Assembly (NCBI RefSeq): GCF_028294535.1
Contig: NZ_JAQBIE010000017.1
Coordinates: 1-64,000 of the forward strand
Reading direction: 5' to 3'
Source of the DNA: Paracoccus onchidii
GTDB lineage: Bacteria; Pseudomonadota; Alphaproteobacteria; Rhodobacterales; Rhodobacteraceae
DNA: 64,000 nt
Below are positions 49,130-58,820 of this stretch, piece after piece; within the stretch, counting starts at the first letter, position 1, and every line of letters begins with the position of its first letter. The notes under the pieces are model-generated. The model saw nothing but the letters and a program-made list of their open reading frames with translations, was not told the origin of the DNA and did not search any database. The translations under genes were made by a program, and so were the position numbers.

Positions 49130-51433
49130 ATGACACGGAAACTGGGCAAGGGCGCGGTTGCGCTTATGACGGCTCTGACCATTTCGGTGCCGGCGACACT
49201 GTTGATACCGCAACTGGCTTCGGCATATGTGTTCAACGACGTCCGGATCGAAGGATCGCAACGGGTCGAGCCGGCCACGATCCTGTCTTATGCAAATATC
49301 GCGCGCGGGCAGGATGTTTCGGCGGGCGAGTTGAACGATGCCCTGCAGCGCCTGCAAGGGTCGGGCCTGTTTGAAACAGTCGAAATTCAACCCCAAGGCG
49401 GGGTGCTGGTCATCAAGGTCAGCGAATATCCCACGATCAACCAGATCAGCTTTGAGGGCAATCGCCGCATCAAGGATGACCAGCTTGCCGAAATCGTGCA
49501 AAGCCAGTCTCGGCGCGTCTATCAGCCGTCGCAGGCCATTGCCGATGCCTCGAATATCGCGCAGGCCTATTCCAGCGAGGGGCGGCTTGCCGCGCGGGTC
49601 GACCCCAAGATCATTCGTCGCAGCGGCAATCGTGTTGACCTGGTCTTCGAGATCCGTGAAGGCGATCTGACCGAGATCGAACGTATCAGCTTTACCGGCA
49701 ACCGCGCCTTTAGTGATCGTCGCTTGCGGCAGGTGCTAGAGACCAAGCAGGCCGGCATCTTGCGGACCTTCATTCGCGCGGACACCTTTGCGCCCGAACG
49801 GATTCCGCTGGATCAGCAATTGCTGACGGATTTCTATCGGTCGCGGGGCTATGCCGATTTCCGCGTTCAGGCGGTTGCGCCCGAACTGGCGCGAGAGCGC
49901 GATGCGTTCTACATCACCTTCAACATCCAGGAAGGTCCGCGCTATCGTTTTGGCAACGTGGATGTGATTTCCGAGATTCCCGGCGTCGATGCAACCGCTT
50001 TCGCGCGGCAGAACCGCGTTGATCGTGGCGATGTTTACAACCCGGCCGCCATCGACAATACCATTCTGCGCATGGAGACGGTGGCGATCCAGCAGGGGCT
50101 GGATTTCGTGAGTATCGAACCGCGGATCACGCGCAACCCGTCTTCGCAAACGCTGAACCTGACCTTTGCGTTGACACGTGGGCCGCGCATCTTTGTTGAG
50201 CGTATCGACATCGAAGGTAACACGACGACACTGGACGAGGTGATCCGCCGTCAGTTCACCACCGTCGAAGGCGATCCCTTCAATCCGCGCGAAATCCGCA
50301 ATGCGGCCGAACGTATCCGCGCCCTTGGATATTTCGCGGACGCCCAGGTCGAAAGCCGTCAGGGCAGCAGCCAGGAACAGGTTATCGTTGACGTCAATGT
50401 CGAAGAACAACCGACGGGTTCGCTGTCCTTTGGTGCCTCTTACGGTGTCAGCACGGGTGTCGGCCTGAACGTCTCGCTGAATGAAACGAATTTTCTGGGA
50501 CGCGGCCAGACGGTTGGCGTTACGCTGTCGACCGCCGAGGGCGACAAGGAAGGTTCGTTCAATTTCGTCGAGCCCTATTTTCTGGGCCGCGATCTGCGCT
50601 TCAAGTTCAATACCTGGTATAGCGAAACCGAAGATTGGAACGCAGATTACGATACCCGTTCGATGGGCTTCAGCCCCGCGATCGAGTTTCCGATTTCGCC
50701 CAACGGACGGCTGGAACTGCGCTATCGTCTTTCCAAGGACCGCCTGAGCAATATCAACGAAGACAGCTCGGCCATCCTGCAACGCGAAGAAGGCGAACGG
50801 CTTAGCTCGGCGCTGGGGTATTCCTATAGCTGGGACACGCGCAATACCGGGCTTGATCCGCTGACCTCTTACAAGTTCCGCTTTTCGCAGGACATTGCAG
50901 GGGCCGGAGGGGATGTCAAAAGCATCACAACCTCAGCGATTGCCGGTTTCGAATCGAATGCCTGGCGTGATGACGTGACCTTCCGCGGCGAAATCGAGGG
51001 CGGTGGCGTTCATGCCTATGGCGATTACGAAACCTGGATCCTCGATCGGTTCCGCGCAGGCACACGTGTTCGCGGTTTCGAGCCCAATGGCATCGGCCCG
51101 CGGGATCTGGCCTCGGTCAATGAAGACGGGCTGGGCGGCAAGTATTTCTGGGCGGCACGTGCCGAAGCACAGTTCCCTGTTGGCCTGCCGGAAGAATACG
51201 GCATTACCGGCGGTCTGTTCGCGGATATCGGTTCGATCTGGGGGCTGGACGACACGTCTGGCACCAATGGCGAAATCGTTGATGACGACATGCATGTCCG
51301 TGCCGCCGTCGGGGCCTCGATTTTCTGGACCACGCCTATCGGTCCGCTTCGTTTCAACTTCTCGAAGGCGATCCAGAAGGAAGATTACGACGAAGAGCAG
51401 AATTTCGACCTGACGATTTCGACCCAGTTCTGA
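49130..51433 (+). CDS. bamA: Outer membrane protein assembly factor BamA
   Basis: 767 residues from the ATG at 49130 (GAGGGGCAGCG upstream). Signal peptide ending ASA, five POTRA domains (first AYVFNDVRIEGSQRVEPATI) and a C-terminal beta-barrel. Barrel marks are RGFEPNGIGPRDL (the VRGF/Y loop of Omp85) and the final aromatic residue Phe in DLTISTQF. It inserts barrel proteins into the outer membrane. Its stop shares the last base with the start of skp. Confidence 0.96.
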   Translation: MTRKLGKGAVALMTALTISVPATLLIPQLASAYVFNDVRIEGSQRVEPATILSYANIARGQDVSAGELNDALQRLQGSGLFETVEIQPQGGVLVIKVSEYPTINQISFEGNRRIKDDQLAEIVQSQSRRVYQPSQAIADASNIAQAYSSEGRLAARVDPKIIRRSGNRVDLVFEIREGDLTEIERISFTGNRAFSDRRLRQVLETKQAGILRTFIRADTFAPERIPLDQQLLTDFYRSRGYADFRVQAVAPELARERDAFYITFNIQEGPRYRFGNVDVISEIPGVDATAFARQNRVDRGDVYNPAAIDNTILRMETVAIQQGLDFVSIEPRITRNPSSQTLNLTFALTRGPRIFVERIDIEGNTTTLDEVIRRQFTTVEGDPFNPREIRNAAERIRALGYFADAQVESRQGSSQEQVIVDVNVEEQPTGSLSFGASYGVSTGVGLNVSLNETNFLGRGQTVGVTLSTAEGDKEGSFNFVEPYFLGRDLRFKFNTWYSETEDWNADYDTRSMGFSPAIEFPISPNGRLELRYRLSKDRLSNINEDSSAILQREEGERLSSALGYSYSWDTRNTGLDPLTSYKFRFSQDIAGAGGDVKSITTSAIAGFESNAWRDDVTFRGEIEGGGVHAYGDYETWILDRFRAGTRVRGFEPNGIGPRDLASVNEDGLGGKYFWAARAEAQFPVGLPEEYGITGGLFADIGSIWGLDDTSGTNGEIVDDDMHVRAAVGASIFWTTPIGPLRFNFSKAIQKEDYDEEQNFDLTISTQF

Positions 51434-52119
51434 TGCGTTTCGGGGCGATATGCCTGGGATTGGTGGCCTGCCTGTTTGCGGGCATGTCACCGGTCTACGC
51501 CCAGCAGGTCGAAACCTCGCCTGTGCCGGAACTGACGGATCAGCCGTCGCAACCCTCGGTGCGTCGTGATGGGGACCGGGCGCTTCCCACAAGAACCATC
51601 CAATCCGAGGGGCAAAGCCTTGTTGATGCGCCGATCCTGACCGTCGATCAGGAAAGGCTGTTCGATGAATCCGATTGGGGGCAACGCGCCCTGCGTGAGC
51701 TGGAACAACGCGGTGGTGAAATTGCGCAGGAAAATGATCGTCTTGCGACGCAGCTTTCCAACGAAGAGGCCCAGCTGACGCAACAACGCAGCGTGTTGGA
51801 GCCCGCCGAATTTCGAAAGCTGGCCGAGGCATTTGATAGCCGCGCAACCACGATCCGGCGCGAACGTGCACAGATGGTCCAGAAATTGAATGCCGAGGCA
51901 GAGGCCGATCGCAACGCCTTTTTTCAGGCGGCGCTTCCGGTGATGGGTGAGGTCATGCAGGAACGTGGGGCCACCGCGGTTCTGGACCGTCGGACCGTTT
52001 TTGTGTCACTGGATGCGATCGACATCACGTCGGATTTGATCGAAAGGTTGAACCAGCGGATCGGGGACGGAACCGAAGACGACACGGCTCCGCCCGTTTC
52101 GTCGTCAGACGATAACTGA
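51433..52119 (+). CDS. skp: OmpH/Skp-family periplasmic chaperone
   Basis: 228 residues with signal peptide (GLVACLFAGMSPVYAQQ), a proline-rich linker and a helical Skp-like coiled coil with ILTVDQERLFDESDWGQRALRELE and FRKLAEAFDSRATTIRRERAQMVQKL. It carries unfolded outer membrane proteins to BamA. Normally lpx or fabZ genes follow; here the next gene, on the opposite strand, ends at the very next base. Confidence 0.9.
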   Translation: MRFGAICLGLVACLFAGMSPVYAQQVETSPVPELTDQPSQPSVRRDGDRALPTRTIQSEGQSLVDAPILTVDQERLFDESDWGQRALRELEQRGGEIAQENDRLATQLSNEEAQLTQQRSVLEPAEFRKLAEAFDSRATTIRRERAQMVQKLNAEAEADRNAFFQAALPVMGEVMQERGATAVLDRRTVFVSLDAIDITSDLIERLNQRIGDGTEDDTAPPVSSSDDN

Positions 52120-53058
52120 TTACGGCAATCTGGAAATCCGGTCGGTCAGCAAGGCAAACAGTCCATCTCGATCCACATGCCGGATGAAGAGTGCGTTGGC
52201 TTTCCTGTCACTGACACCCCACCAATCCGCCACGGTCATCCCGGTGGTGAACCTGCCTTCTGTTTCGATTTCGACATTGATCTGACGTCCCGAGAACAGC
52301 TTGGGGTTCAAAAGCCAGGCAATGGTGCAGGGATCATGCAGCGGCGCGCCCTTGCTACCGTATTTTTCCTTGTCATAGCGTTCGAAGAAATCCGTCCAGC
52401 TTGCAACCGCCGGACCGCAACGGTTTGACATGTTGCGCATATCCTGAACCCAGTCGGCCGATGTCAGCGCCTCATGCGTTGCATCCAGCGGCAGCACCAC
52501 AAGCGGCACACCGGATCCGAAGACCTCTTTTGCCGCGACTGGATCGACATAAATGTTGAACTCGGCTGCGGGGGTGATGTTGCCAACCTCGAAATAGGCG
52601 CCGCCCATCAGCACGATTTGCTTGACCCGCGCCGCGATATCGGGGGCCTGACGGAATGCTGCGGCAATATTGGTCAATGGTCCGATCGGCACCAGCGTGA
52701 CCGCGCCGGCGGGCTGGCTGCGCAGTGTATCTATGATGAAATCGACGCCATGTTGTTCTTGCAGTGGCATCGTCGGTTCAGGCAACTCGATACCGTCCAG
52801 CCCCGATTTTCCGTGAACATGTTCGGCCGTGACAAGATCGCGATCAACCGGTGCGGCACAGCCAGCATGGACCGGAATATCCTGACGCTGCGCCAGTTCA
52901 AGGATCTTGCGGGCATTCAATGCGGTCAGGGAAAGCGGCACGTTCCCGGCGACCGCCGTGATGCCCAGAACTTCCAGTTCGGGACTGGCCAGCGCCAAAA
53001 GTATGGCAACGGCATCATCCTGCCCCGGATCTGTGTCGATGATGATCTTTTGGGTCAT
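52120..53058 (-). CDS. Nucleoside hydrolase (inosine/uridine-preferring family)
   Basis: 312 residues from the ATG at 53058 (GGAGAATTCGG upstream). The N-terminal IIIDTDPGQDDAVAILLAL with paired aspartates binds calcium. GPLTNIAAAFR, VLMGGAYFEVGNITPAAEFNIYVDP and HDPCTIAWLL complete the active site. It splits purine or pyrimidine nucleosides to base and ribose; the preference is not visible. Ends directly against the convergent skp gene. Confidence 0.92.
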   Translation of the reverse strand: MTQKIIIDTDPGQDDAVAILLALASPELEVLGITAVAGNVPLSLTALNARKILELAQRQDIPVHAGCAAPVDRDLVTAEHVHGKSGLDGIELPEPTMPLQEQHGVDFIIDTLRSQPAGAVTLVPIGPLTNIAAAFRQAPDIAARVKQIVLMGGAYFEVGNITPAAEFNIYVDPVAAKEVFGSGVPLVVLPLDATHEALTSADWVQDMRNMSNRCGPAVASWTDFFERYDKEKYGSKGAPLHDPCTIAWLLNPKLFSGRQINVEIETEGRFTTGMTVADWWGVSDRKANALFIRHVDRDGLFALLTDRISRLP

Positions 53059-53100
53059 CCGAATTCTCCTGCCTGTTGCGACAGTTCTGCGCCGCCATAG

Positions 53101-53129
53101 AAAAGGGCGCAAGCCAAAAGCCTGCGCCC
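53101..53129 (-). terminator. Rho-independent terminator of the iron-binding protein gene
   Basis: GGGCGCAAGC (53105-53114) and its partner ending TGCGCCC (53123-53129) form a stem around a short loop. On the minus strand it is followed by TTTTCTATGG. It lies just past the stop at 53160 and upstream of the nucleoside hydrolase start. Confidence 0.8.
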
Positions 53130-53159
53130 CATATGCGTTCCCGTATCTTCCTGGCCGGT

Positions 53160-54158
53160 TCAGCCGTCGAAATTAACCTCTTCGATCAGGTCGAGGGCCT
53201 GCGGGCGCAGATCCGAAATTTCACTGAGCGGCAGGCTGTCGGGGGTGAATTCGCCCCAGCTTTGAACGATCTCGGAACGTTCTACATGATCAGAGACCGG
53301 AAACTCGAAATTGGTTTCGGCATAGATTTTCTGTGCTTCGTCGCTGACCAGGAACTCGATCAATTGCAGGGCGGCATCCTTGTTCGGAGCGGCGCTGGTC
53401 AAGGCAACACCGGACACGTTCACATGCGTTCCGCCATCTGCGAAGGTCGGGAACAGGATGCGGACGGATTCTGCCCATTCCTTTTGTTCATCATCCTGCA
53501 GCATCTTGCCCATGTAGTAGGTATTGCCCAGACTGATATCGCATTCACCCGCCCAGATGGATTTGACTTGCGCCCGGTCATTCCCCTCGGGCTTCTTGGC
53601 CAGGTTGGCCTTGATGCCTTCCAGCCATGTCTTGGTTTCCTCGGCGCCGTGATGTCCAAGGAATGCCGCGGTCAATGCGACGTTGTAATCATGCGTGAAG
53701 GGGCGTGTGCAGATGCGTCCCTTCCATTTCGGATCAGCCAGATCTTCATAGCTGGTCAATTCGCCATCGGCGACGCGATCTTTGCTGGCATAGACGATGC
53801 GCGCGCGCGTGGTCAGGCCCATCCACTGACCGTCCGCGTCACGCAATGTTTCCGGCACGGCATCAAGCGCGTCGCCGGCAACGGCTTGTGTGACGCCTGC
53901 ATCCTTGACTTCACCAAGGCGGGCAACATCGACGGTCATGATCAAATCCGCAGGGCTGCGATCGCCTTCGGCTTGCAGACGTTCGACCATCCCCTTGTCG
54001 ACAAAGGCGGTGTTGACGGTGATGCCGGTCTTTTCGGTGAAGGCATCGGTCAGCGGCTTCAACAGCTCTGGTTGACGATGAGAGTAGATATTCACCTCGT
54101 CTGCAAATGCCGGCAAGGCGACGGAAACGGCCAGGGAAGCAAGGATCAGGGAACGCAT
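53160..54158 (-). CDS. Fe(3+) ABC transporter periplasmic binding protein (FbpA/FutA-like)
   Basis: 332 residues with a signal peptide (SLILASLAVSVALPAFA). Starts mature NIYSHRQPELLKPLTDAF, contains VDVARLGEV, TTRARIVYASKDRV and IWAGECDISLGNTYYMGKM. The last has the tyrosine pair used to bind ferric ion. Permease and ATPase genes are not adjacent, so it may be an orphan receptor or partner of a distant transporter. No clear Fur or Irr box was recognised upstream. Confidence 0.85.
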   Translation of the reverse strand: MRSLILASLAVSVALPAFADEVNIYSHRQPELLKPLTDAFTEKTGITVNTAFVDKGMVERLQAEGDRSPADLIMTVDVARLGEVKDAGVTQAVAGDALDAVPETLRDADGQWMGLTTRARIVYASKDRVADGELTSYEDLADPKWKGRICTRPFTHDYNVALTAAFLGHHGAEETKTWLEGIKANLAKKPEGNDRAQVKSIWAGECDISLGNTYYMGKMLQDDEQKEWAESVRILFPTFADGGTHVNVSGVALTSAAPNKDAALQLIEFLVSDEAQKIYAETNFEFPVSDHVERSEIVQSWGEFTPDSLPLSEISDLRPQALDLIEEVNFDG

Positions 54159-54285
54159 CGGTGACTCCTTTGGTCAGATTTACACCGCTTCTCGCAAGTT
54201 GGCTTGCCCGCGTCAATGCCTGATAGATTGTCTCGGGATATGCAGGTGATTGACCATCACGACCGCGCAGGATAGGGCGCAGAAC

Positions 54286-56103
54286 ATGGCACGCGCACCC
54301 CTGTTACAATTGACCGATATTTCGCTGACCTTCGGAGGCGATCCCGTATTTCAGAACCTGTCATTGACGGTTCAGCAAGGTGATCGGGTCGCCCTGGTCG
54401 GGCGCAACGGTTCGGGAAAATCCACCTTGATGAAGGTGATGGCCGGTCTGGTCGAGGCGGATCGGGGGCAGGTCGTACTGAACGCCGGCGCACAAACGGG
54501 TTATATGGAACAGGAACCCGATCTGTCGGATTTCGAGACCCTGGGCGAATTTGCGGCTTCGGGTCTGGCCGAAGCAGAAGAATACCGCGTCGAAATGGCC
54601 GCCGAGGGTTTGAAGTTTGATCCAGCACGTCCGGTTTCGACCGCCTCGGGGGGCGAACGTCGCAGGGCAGCCCTGGCGCGATTGCTGGCCCAGGCACCGG
54701 AACTGATGTTGCTGGACGAGCCGACAAACCATCTTGATATCGAAGCGATCGGTTGGCTCGAAGATCACCTCAGCCAGACCCGCACGGCCTATGTCATCAT
54801 CAGCCATGACCGCGCATTTCTGCGACGCCTGACGCGCGCGACCTTGTGGATCGATCGCGGTGAAGTTCGTCGTCAGGAAAAGGGCTTTGAGGCGTTCGAG
54901 GATTGGCGCGAAACGGTTTGGTCGGCCGAGGATGACGCCCGGCATAAGCTGGATCGCAAGATCAAGGCCGAGGCACGTTGGGCCGTCGAAGGCATCAGTG
55001 CCCGGCGCAAGCGCAATCAGGGGCGGGTGCGGGCGCTGGCCGCCTTGCGTCAGGAACGGGCGTCGCAGATACGCCGTCAGGGGACGGCTGCGCTTGCGCT
55101 GGATGCCGGGCCGCAATCGGGCAAGCGCGTGATCGAAGCCAAAGGCATTGCCAAGAGCTTTGGCGAACGCGTCATTCTGAAACCCTTTGATCTGCGGGTG
55201 CAGCGTGGCGACCGCATCGCGTTTGTCGGGCCGAATGGCGCAGGCAAGACCACCTTGATCAAGATGCTGACCGGCGAAATCGCACCCGATGACGGTTCGG
55301 TGGCGCTTGGCACCAATCTGGATGTTGCGGTGTTCGATCAGGCTCGATCAAGGCTGAACCCTGATCAAAGCCTGTGGGAATCGCTGACCGGTGACCCGGA
55401 CATGAGCGTTTCGGGGCGCGCAGACCAGGTGATGGTCCGTGGCCAGCCACGCCATGTTGTCGGTTATCTGAAGGATTTTCTTTTCGATGATGCTCAGGCG
55501 CGCGCACCGGTTCGCAGCTTGTCGGGCGGCGAAAAGGCGCGGCTTTTGCTGGCGCGGCTGATGGCGCGGCAATCGAACCTGTTGGTCATGGATGAACCGA
55601 CCAATGATCTGGATGTCGAGACCCTTGATCTGTTGCAGGATCTGCTGGGTGAATATGACGGGACAGTTCTGCTCGTCAGCCACGATCGCGATTTCATCGA
55701 CCGGGTTGCCGATACCACCATCGCAATGGAAGGGGATGGCCGGGCGGTCGTGTATGCCGGCGGCTGGAGCGATTATCGCGACCAGCGGGGCGCCGAGCAG
55801 GAGCCCGCTTCGCCGCCACCTGCAGCGCCCGTGAAAAAGGCCGCAACCATCGCGCCGCGCGACAAGGTTGTGAAAGCCGGCCTGAGCTTTACCGAACGGC
55901 ATCGCCTCAAAGAGCTGCCCTCGGTGATTGATCGCCTTGAGGCCGAGATTGCAAAACTGACGGAGTTCTTGTCCGATCCGGACTTGTATCGCACGGCGCC
56001 AAAAAAATTCGACAAGGCCACCGAGGCGATAGCTGAACGCCAGGCCGCGCTTGCTGCGGCCGAGGAAGAGTGGATGGCGCTTGAAGAAAAGAGCGCAGGC
56101 TGA
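54286..56103 (+). CDS. ABC-F family ATPase (Uup/EttA-like)
   Basis: 605 residues from the ATG at 54286. Two ABC cassettes: Walker A GRNGSGKSTL and GPNGAGKTTL, signatures SGGERRRAALARLL and SGGEKARLLLARLM, and Walker B DEPTNHLD and DEPTNDLD. No membrane domain is present. The linker is long, and the C-terminus has a helical coiled coil (LPSVIDRLEAEIAKL...). Such proteins bind the ribosomal E site or act in DNA precise excision (Uup); the coiled coil favours Uup. No drug-resistance motif assigned. Confidence 0.85.
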   Translation: MARAPLLQLTDISLTFGGDPVFQNLSLTVQQGDRVALVGRNGSGKSTLMKVMAGLVEADRGQVVLNAGAQTGYMEQEPDLSDFETLGEFAASGLAEAEEYRVEMAAEGLKFDPARPVSTASGGERRRAALARLLAQAPELMLLDEPTNHLDIEAIGWLEDHLSQTRTAYVIISHDRAFLRRLTRATLWIDRGEVRRQEKGFEAFEDWRETVWSAEDDARHKLDRKIKAEARWAVEGISARRKRNQGRVRALAALRQERASQIRRQGTAALALDAGPQSGKRVIEAKGIAKSFGERVILKPFDLRVQRGDRIAFVGPNGAGKTTLIKMLTGEIAPDDGSVALGTNLDVAVFDQARSRLNPDQSLWESLTGDPDMSVSGRADQVMVRGQPRHVVGYLKDFLFDDAQARAPVRSLSGGEKARLLLARLMARQSNLLVMDEPTNDLDVETLDLLQDLLGEYDGTVLLVSHDRDFIDRVADTTIAMEGDGRAVVYAGGWSDYRDQRGAEQEPASPPPAAPVKKAATIAPRDKVVKAGLSFTERHRLKELPSVIDRLEAEIAKLTEFLSDPDLYRTAPKKFDKATEAIAERQAALAAAEEEWMALEEKSAG

Positions 56104-56118
56104 CCCGTTCAGCGCCGC

Positions 56119-56147
56119 TTGACTTGGCCCTTTGAATAAGCCATATG
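56119..56147 (+). promoter_or_regulatory. rplU: Candidate rplU promoter
   Basis: TTGACT (56119-56124), 17-base spacer, CATATG (56142-56147), a good match to a housekeeping -35/-10 pair. Transcription would begin near 56154, at the base of the hairpin below, giving a leader of about 136 bases before rplU. Confidence 0.45.
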
Positions 56148-56153
56148 GTCATG

Positions 56154-56190
56154 ACCGGCCGGGCTTTTGCTTTTGGCCGGTGAATTATTT
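56154..56190 (+). other. rplU leader hairpin or ABC-F gene terminator
   Basis: ACCGGCC (56154-56160) pairs with GGCCGGT (56175-56181) around a 14-base loop rich in T. The T-rich TTATTTT lies just after. It fits either an intrinsic terminator of the upstream ABC-F gene or a structured 5' leader able to attenuate rplU. Confidence 0.5.
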
Positions 56191-56289
56191 TAATGACATC
56201 CTGACGATGGATGCGCTGTCCGAAGGCGGGGAACCGGAAACACCGACCTGGTCGGGGCCAAAGGACGCGGCAGACGAAGGAAAGATGCG

Positions 56290-56670
56290 ATGTTCGCAGT
56301 TCTGAAAACTGGCGGCAAGCAGTACAAGGTTCAGGCCGGAGACGTGTTGCGCGTCGAAAAGCTTGACGCGGCTGCTGGCGAAAAAGTCCAGTTCAATGAT
56401 ATTCTCATGGTGGGCTCGACCCTGGGCGCGCCGCTGGTTGACGATGCCTGTGTACAGGCCGAGGTTGTCGACCAGATCAAGGCTGACAAGGTCATCACCT
56501 ATGTCAAGCGCCGCCGCAAGCACAGCTCGCAGCGGACCCGTGGTCACCGCCAGCAGCTGACGTTGGTGCGCGTGACCGACGTGCTGGAAAAGGGCGCGGC
56601 CAAGACCGGTGTGAAAGCCGCTGTCGGTGCTCGCAGCAAGAATGCGGCAGACGCCGCGGCCGAAGCGTAA
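56290..56670 (+). CDS. rplU: 50S ribosomal protein L21
   Basis: 126 residues: MFAVLKTGGKQYKVQAGDVL then the conserved KVITYVKRRRKHSSQRTRGHRQQL loop. The C-terminal 22 residues (ALGARSKNAADAAAEA-like) are an alanine-rich extension typical of alphaproteobacteria. 12 bp upstream of rpmA. Confidence 0.97.
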   Translation: MFAVLKTGGKQYKVQAGDVLRVEKLDAAAGEKVQFNDILMVGSTLGAPLVDDACVQAEVVDQIKADKVITYVKRRRKHSSQRTRGHRQQLTLVRVTDVLEKGAAKTGVKAAVGARSKNAADAAAEA

Positions 56671-56682
56671 GGAGACTGAATC

Positions 56683-56955
56683 ATGGCACATAAAAAAGCA
56701 GGCGGTTCATCCCGTAACGGTCGCGATTCAGCCGGTCGCCGTCTTGGCGTCAAGCTGTATGGCGGCCAGGAAGCCATCGCCGGAAACATCATTGTGCGCC
56801 AGCGCGGCACCAAGTGGTGGCCTGGTGACAATGTTGGCATGGGCAAGGATCACACCCTCTTTGCGCTGACCGACGGTCACGTGACCTTCAAGAAAGGTCT
56901 GAAGGGGCGCACCTTCATTTCGGTGATTCCCGCCAGCCTCGAGGCTGCCGAGTAA
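56683..56955 (+). CDS. rpmA: 50S ribosomal protein L27
   Basis: 90 residues starting [20 protein letters not shown], the N-terminal extension that reaches the peptidyl transferase centre, and [20 protein letters not shown]. No cleavable propeptide is present. Followed by a terminator rather than obgE. Confidence 0.97.
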   Translation: MAHKKAGGSSRNGRDSAGRRLGVKLYGGQEAIAGNIIVRQRGTKWWPGDNVGMGKDHTLFALTDGHVTFKKGLKGRTFISVIPASLEAAE

Positions 56956-56981
56956 CCCAAAATTAACATTACGATGTTAGA

Positions 56982-57029
56982 GGGGGGATCGGCGAAAGCC
57001 GGTCCCCCCAACCCATTTCGGGGCCTTTT
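56982..57029 (+). terminator. Terminator after rplU-rpmA
   Basis: GGGGGGATCGGC pairs with GCCGGTCCCCCC (one G-T pair) around a GAAA-type loop. A short second CCC/GGG hairpin and CCTTTT follow at about 57010-57029. It lies 27 bp past the rpmA stop and 16 bp before the next gene. Confidence 0.7.
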
Positions 57030-57044
57030 CCCGGGGGAGGAAAT

Positions 57045-57635
57045 ATGGTTATGTCTGCGCCAATGCGGGAGGGAACGCGTTTGGACGATCTGAAACTTGC
57101 GGATGCGGCGACGCTGAACCAGCCCGTTATCGAAACCGACCGGTTCGTGCTGCGCCCGTTGCGTCCATCTGATGCCGGAATGATTGCACATTACACGGCG
57201 GATCGCCGCGTCGCTGAAGGCACGAGGGCAATTCCCCATCCACTCCCCCCCGGCGCCGCCGAGGATTTCGTTGCTCGTGCCTTGTCCATAGGCCGTCTCG
57301 AAGATGTCTGGGCAATTGACGGGTCCGAAAATCGTCTGGCCGAACTGCTGGGGGTCGTATCGTTGACCCGGATGGAAAATGATCAGTCAGAACTGGGTTT
57401 CTGGGTCGGCGCCGGATTTTGGAATACGGGTTTCGCAACCGAAGCTGTCGAAGCTTTGGTCAAGGCCAATCCCCATAATGCACGGACATTGTTCGCCGAG
57501 GCGTTTCAGGACAATGCCGGCTCGGCGCGGGTCCTGACCAATTGTGGTTTCGTGTATCTTGGAGATGCCGAAAGCTGGTCGGTGGCACGGAACGCGCGGG
57601 TTCCGACCTGGACCTATTTGCGCAAGATGGGTTGA
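57045..57635 (+). CDS. GNAT-family N-acetyltransferase
   Basis: 196 residues, start after GGGGGAGGAAAT. RimJ/RimL-like type: TDRFVLRPLRPSDAGMIAHYTADRRVAEG, ELGFWVGAGFWNTGFATEAVEAL (acetyl-CoA loop region) and FQDNAGSARVLTNCGFVYLGD. It may acetylate a ribosomal protein or small molecule. The substrate is unknown. Its place right after rplU-rpmA makes a ribosomal or tRNA-related role possible but unproven. Confidence 0.85.
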   Translation: MVMSAPMREGTRLDDLKLADAATLNQPVIETDRFVLRPLRPSDAGMIAHYTADRRVAEGTRAIPHPLPPGAAEDFVARALSIGRLEDVWAIDGSENRLAELLGVVSLTRMENDQSELGFWVGAGFWNTGFATEAVEALVKANPHNARTLFAEAFQDNAGSARVLTNCGFVYLGDAESWSVARNARVPTWTYLRKMG

Positions 57636-57737
57636 TCCCGGATTGCGAAGGTCATGCCGCGCATCAGGATGACGTGACAACGCGAAATTGTGCCCTGGCA
57701 TGATTGCATTTTGCCCGGGCGCGATTATCTGGTCGCC

Positions 57738-58730
57738 ATGACAAGACGTATTCCTTATTCGTTACTGGATCTTGCGCCCGTTCCCGAAGGCGCCCAGACT
57801 TCAGATGCCCTCCGCAACAGCCTGGATCTGGCGGTTCACGCCGAGGACTGGGGGTATCATCGGTATTGGATGGCCGAGCATCACAATATGCCTGGCATTG
57901 CCAGTTCGGCCACGGCGGTTCTGATTGGCCTTGTGGCGCAGGCCACGCGAAAGATGCGAATTGGGGCAGGGGGTATCATGCTACCCAATCATGCGCCTCT
58001 GACCGTCGCCGAGGCGTTCGGAACGCTGGCAACCGTGTTCCCCGATCGGATTGATTTGGGCCTGGGCCGCGCCCCCGGCGGGGACGGGGCTGTCATCAAG
58101 GCCCTGCGCCGCGACCCAATGGCCGACAGTTTTCCCCAGGACGTCGTTGACCTGCTGGAATATTTTGACGCGCCGCAGAACGATGCCGCCGTGCTAGCAA
58201 TCCCCGGTGAGGGCACGCATGTTCCGATCTGGATACTGGGAAGCAGCCTCTATGGCGCTCAGCTTGCAGCGCATCTGGGACTGCCTTATGCATTTGCAAG
58301 CCACTTTGCGCCCGCGGAACTTACCCGTGCGCTGCAGATTTATCGCGAACGTTTTCGTCCCTCGCCATGGCTGACTGCGCCCCGAGCGATGATCGCAATC
58401 AATGTTTTCGCCGCGCATGATGCAAATGAGGCGGCCTTTCTGCGAACGACAATGCAGCTGGCCTTTGCACGGTTGCGCAGCGGAATGCCAGGCAAGTTGC
58501 CGCGCCCGACAAGGGATCTCGATGGGGAAATCGGCGGGAATATGCGTTCCGCGGTTGATCAGTCGCTGCGGGTAAGTGCGGTTGGCGACAGCGTTCAGGT
58601 CAAAGAGCAGCTTGTGCAGTTGATCGAGATGTACAAGCCAGACGAAGTGATCCTGACGGGCCAAATTCACGATCATGCGGCGCGGTTGCGCAGCTTCGAG
58701 ATCGCCGCGCAAGTCATGCAAGAGCTTTGA
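57738..58730 (+). CDS. Luciferase-like (LLM) flavin-dependent oxidoreductase
   Basis: 330 residues from the ATG at 57738. The bacterial-luciferase fold shows [53 protein letters not shown] and [13 protein letters not shown]. It is a single-component, FMN-dependent family often annotated as MsnO8/YhbW type. The substrate is unknown. Ends 90 bp before rmuC with no clear terminator. Confidence 0.88.
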   Translation: MTRRIPYSLLDLAPVPEGAQTSDALRNSLDLAVHAEDWGYHRYWMAEHHNMPGIASSATAVLIGLVAQATRKMRIGAGGIMLPNHAPLTVAEAFGTLATVFPDRIDLGLGRAPGGDGAVIKALRRDPMADSFPQDVVDLLEYFDAPQNDAAVLAIPGEGTHVPIWILGSSLYGAQLAAHLGLPYAFASHFAPAELTRALQIYRERFRPSPWLTAPRAMIAINVFAAHDANEAAFLRTTMQLAFARLRSGMPGKLPRPTRDLDGEIGGNMRSAVDQSLRVSAVGDSVQVKEQLVQLIEMYKPDEVILTGQIHDHAARLRSFEIAAQVMQEL

Positions 58731-58820
58731 CAAGCTGGGCATGCGCGGTCGAGCCGGGCTTGAGTTACGGCACAAAAAGTGAACATTATGCGGTGACCAC
58801 GCGAACGCATAAGGGTTTAC

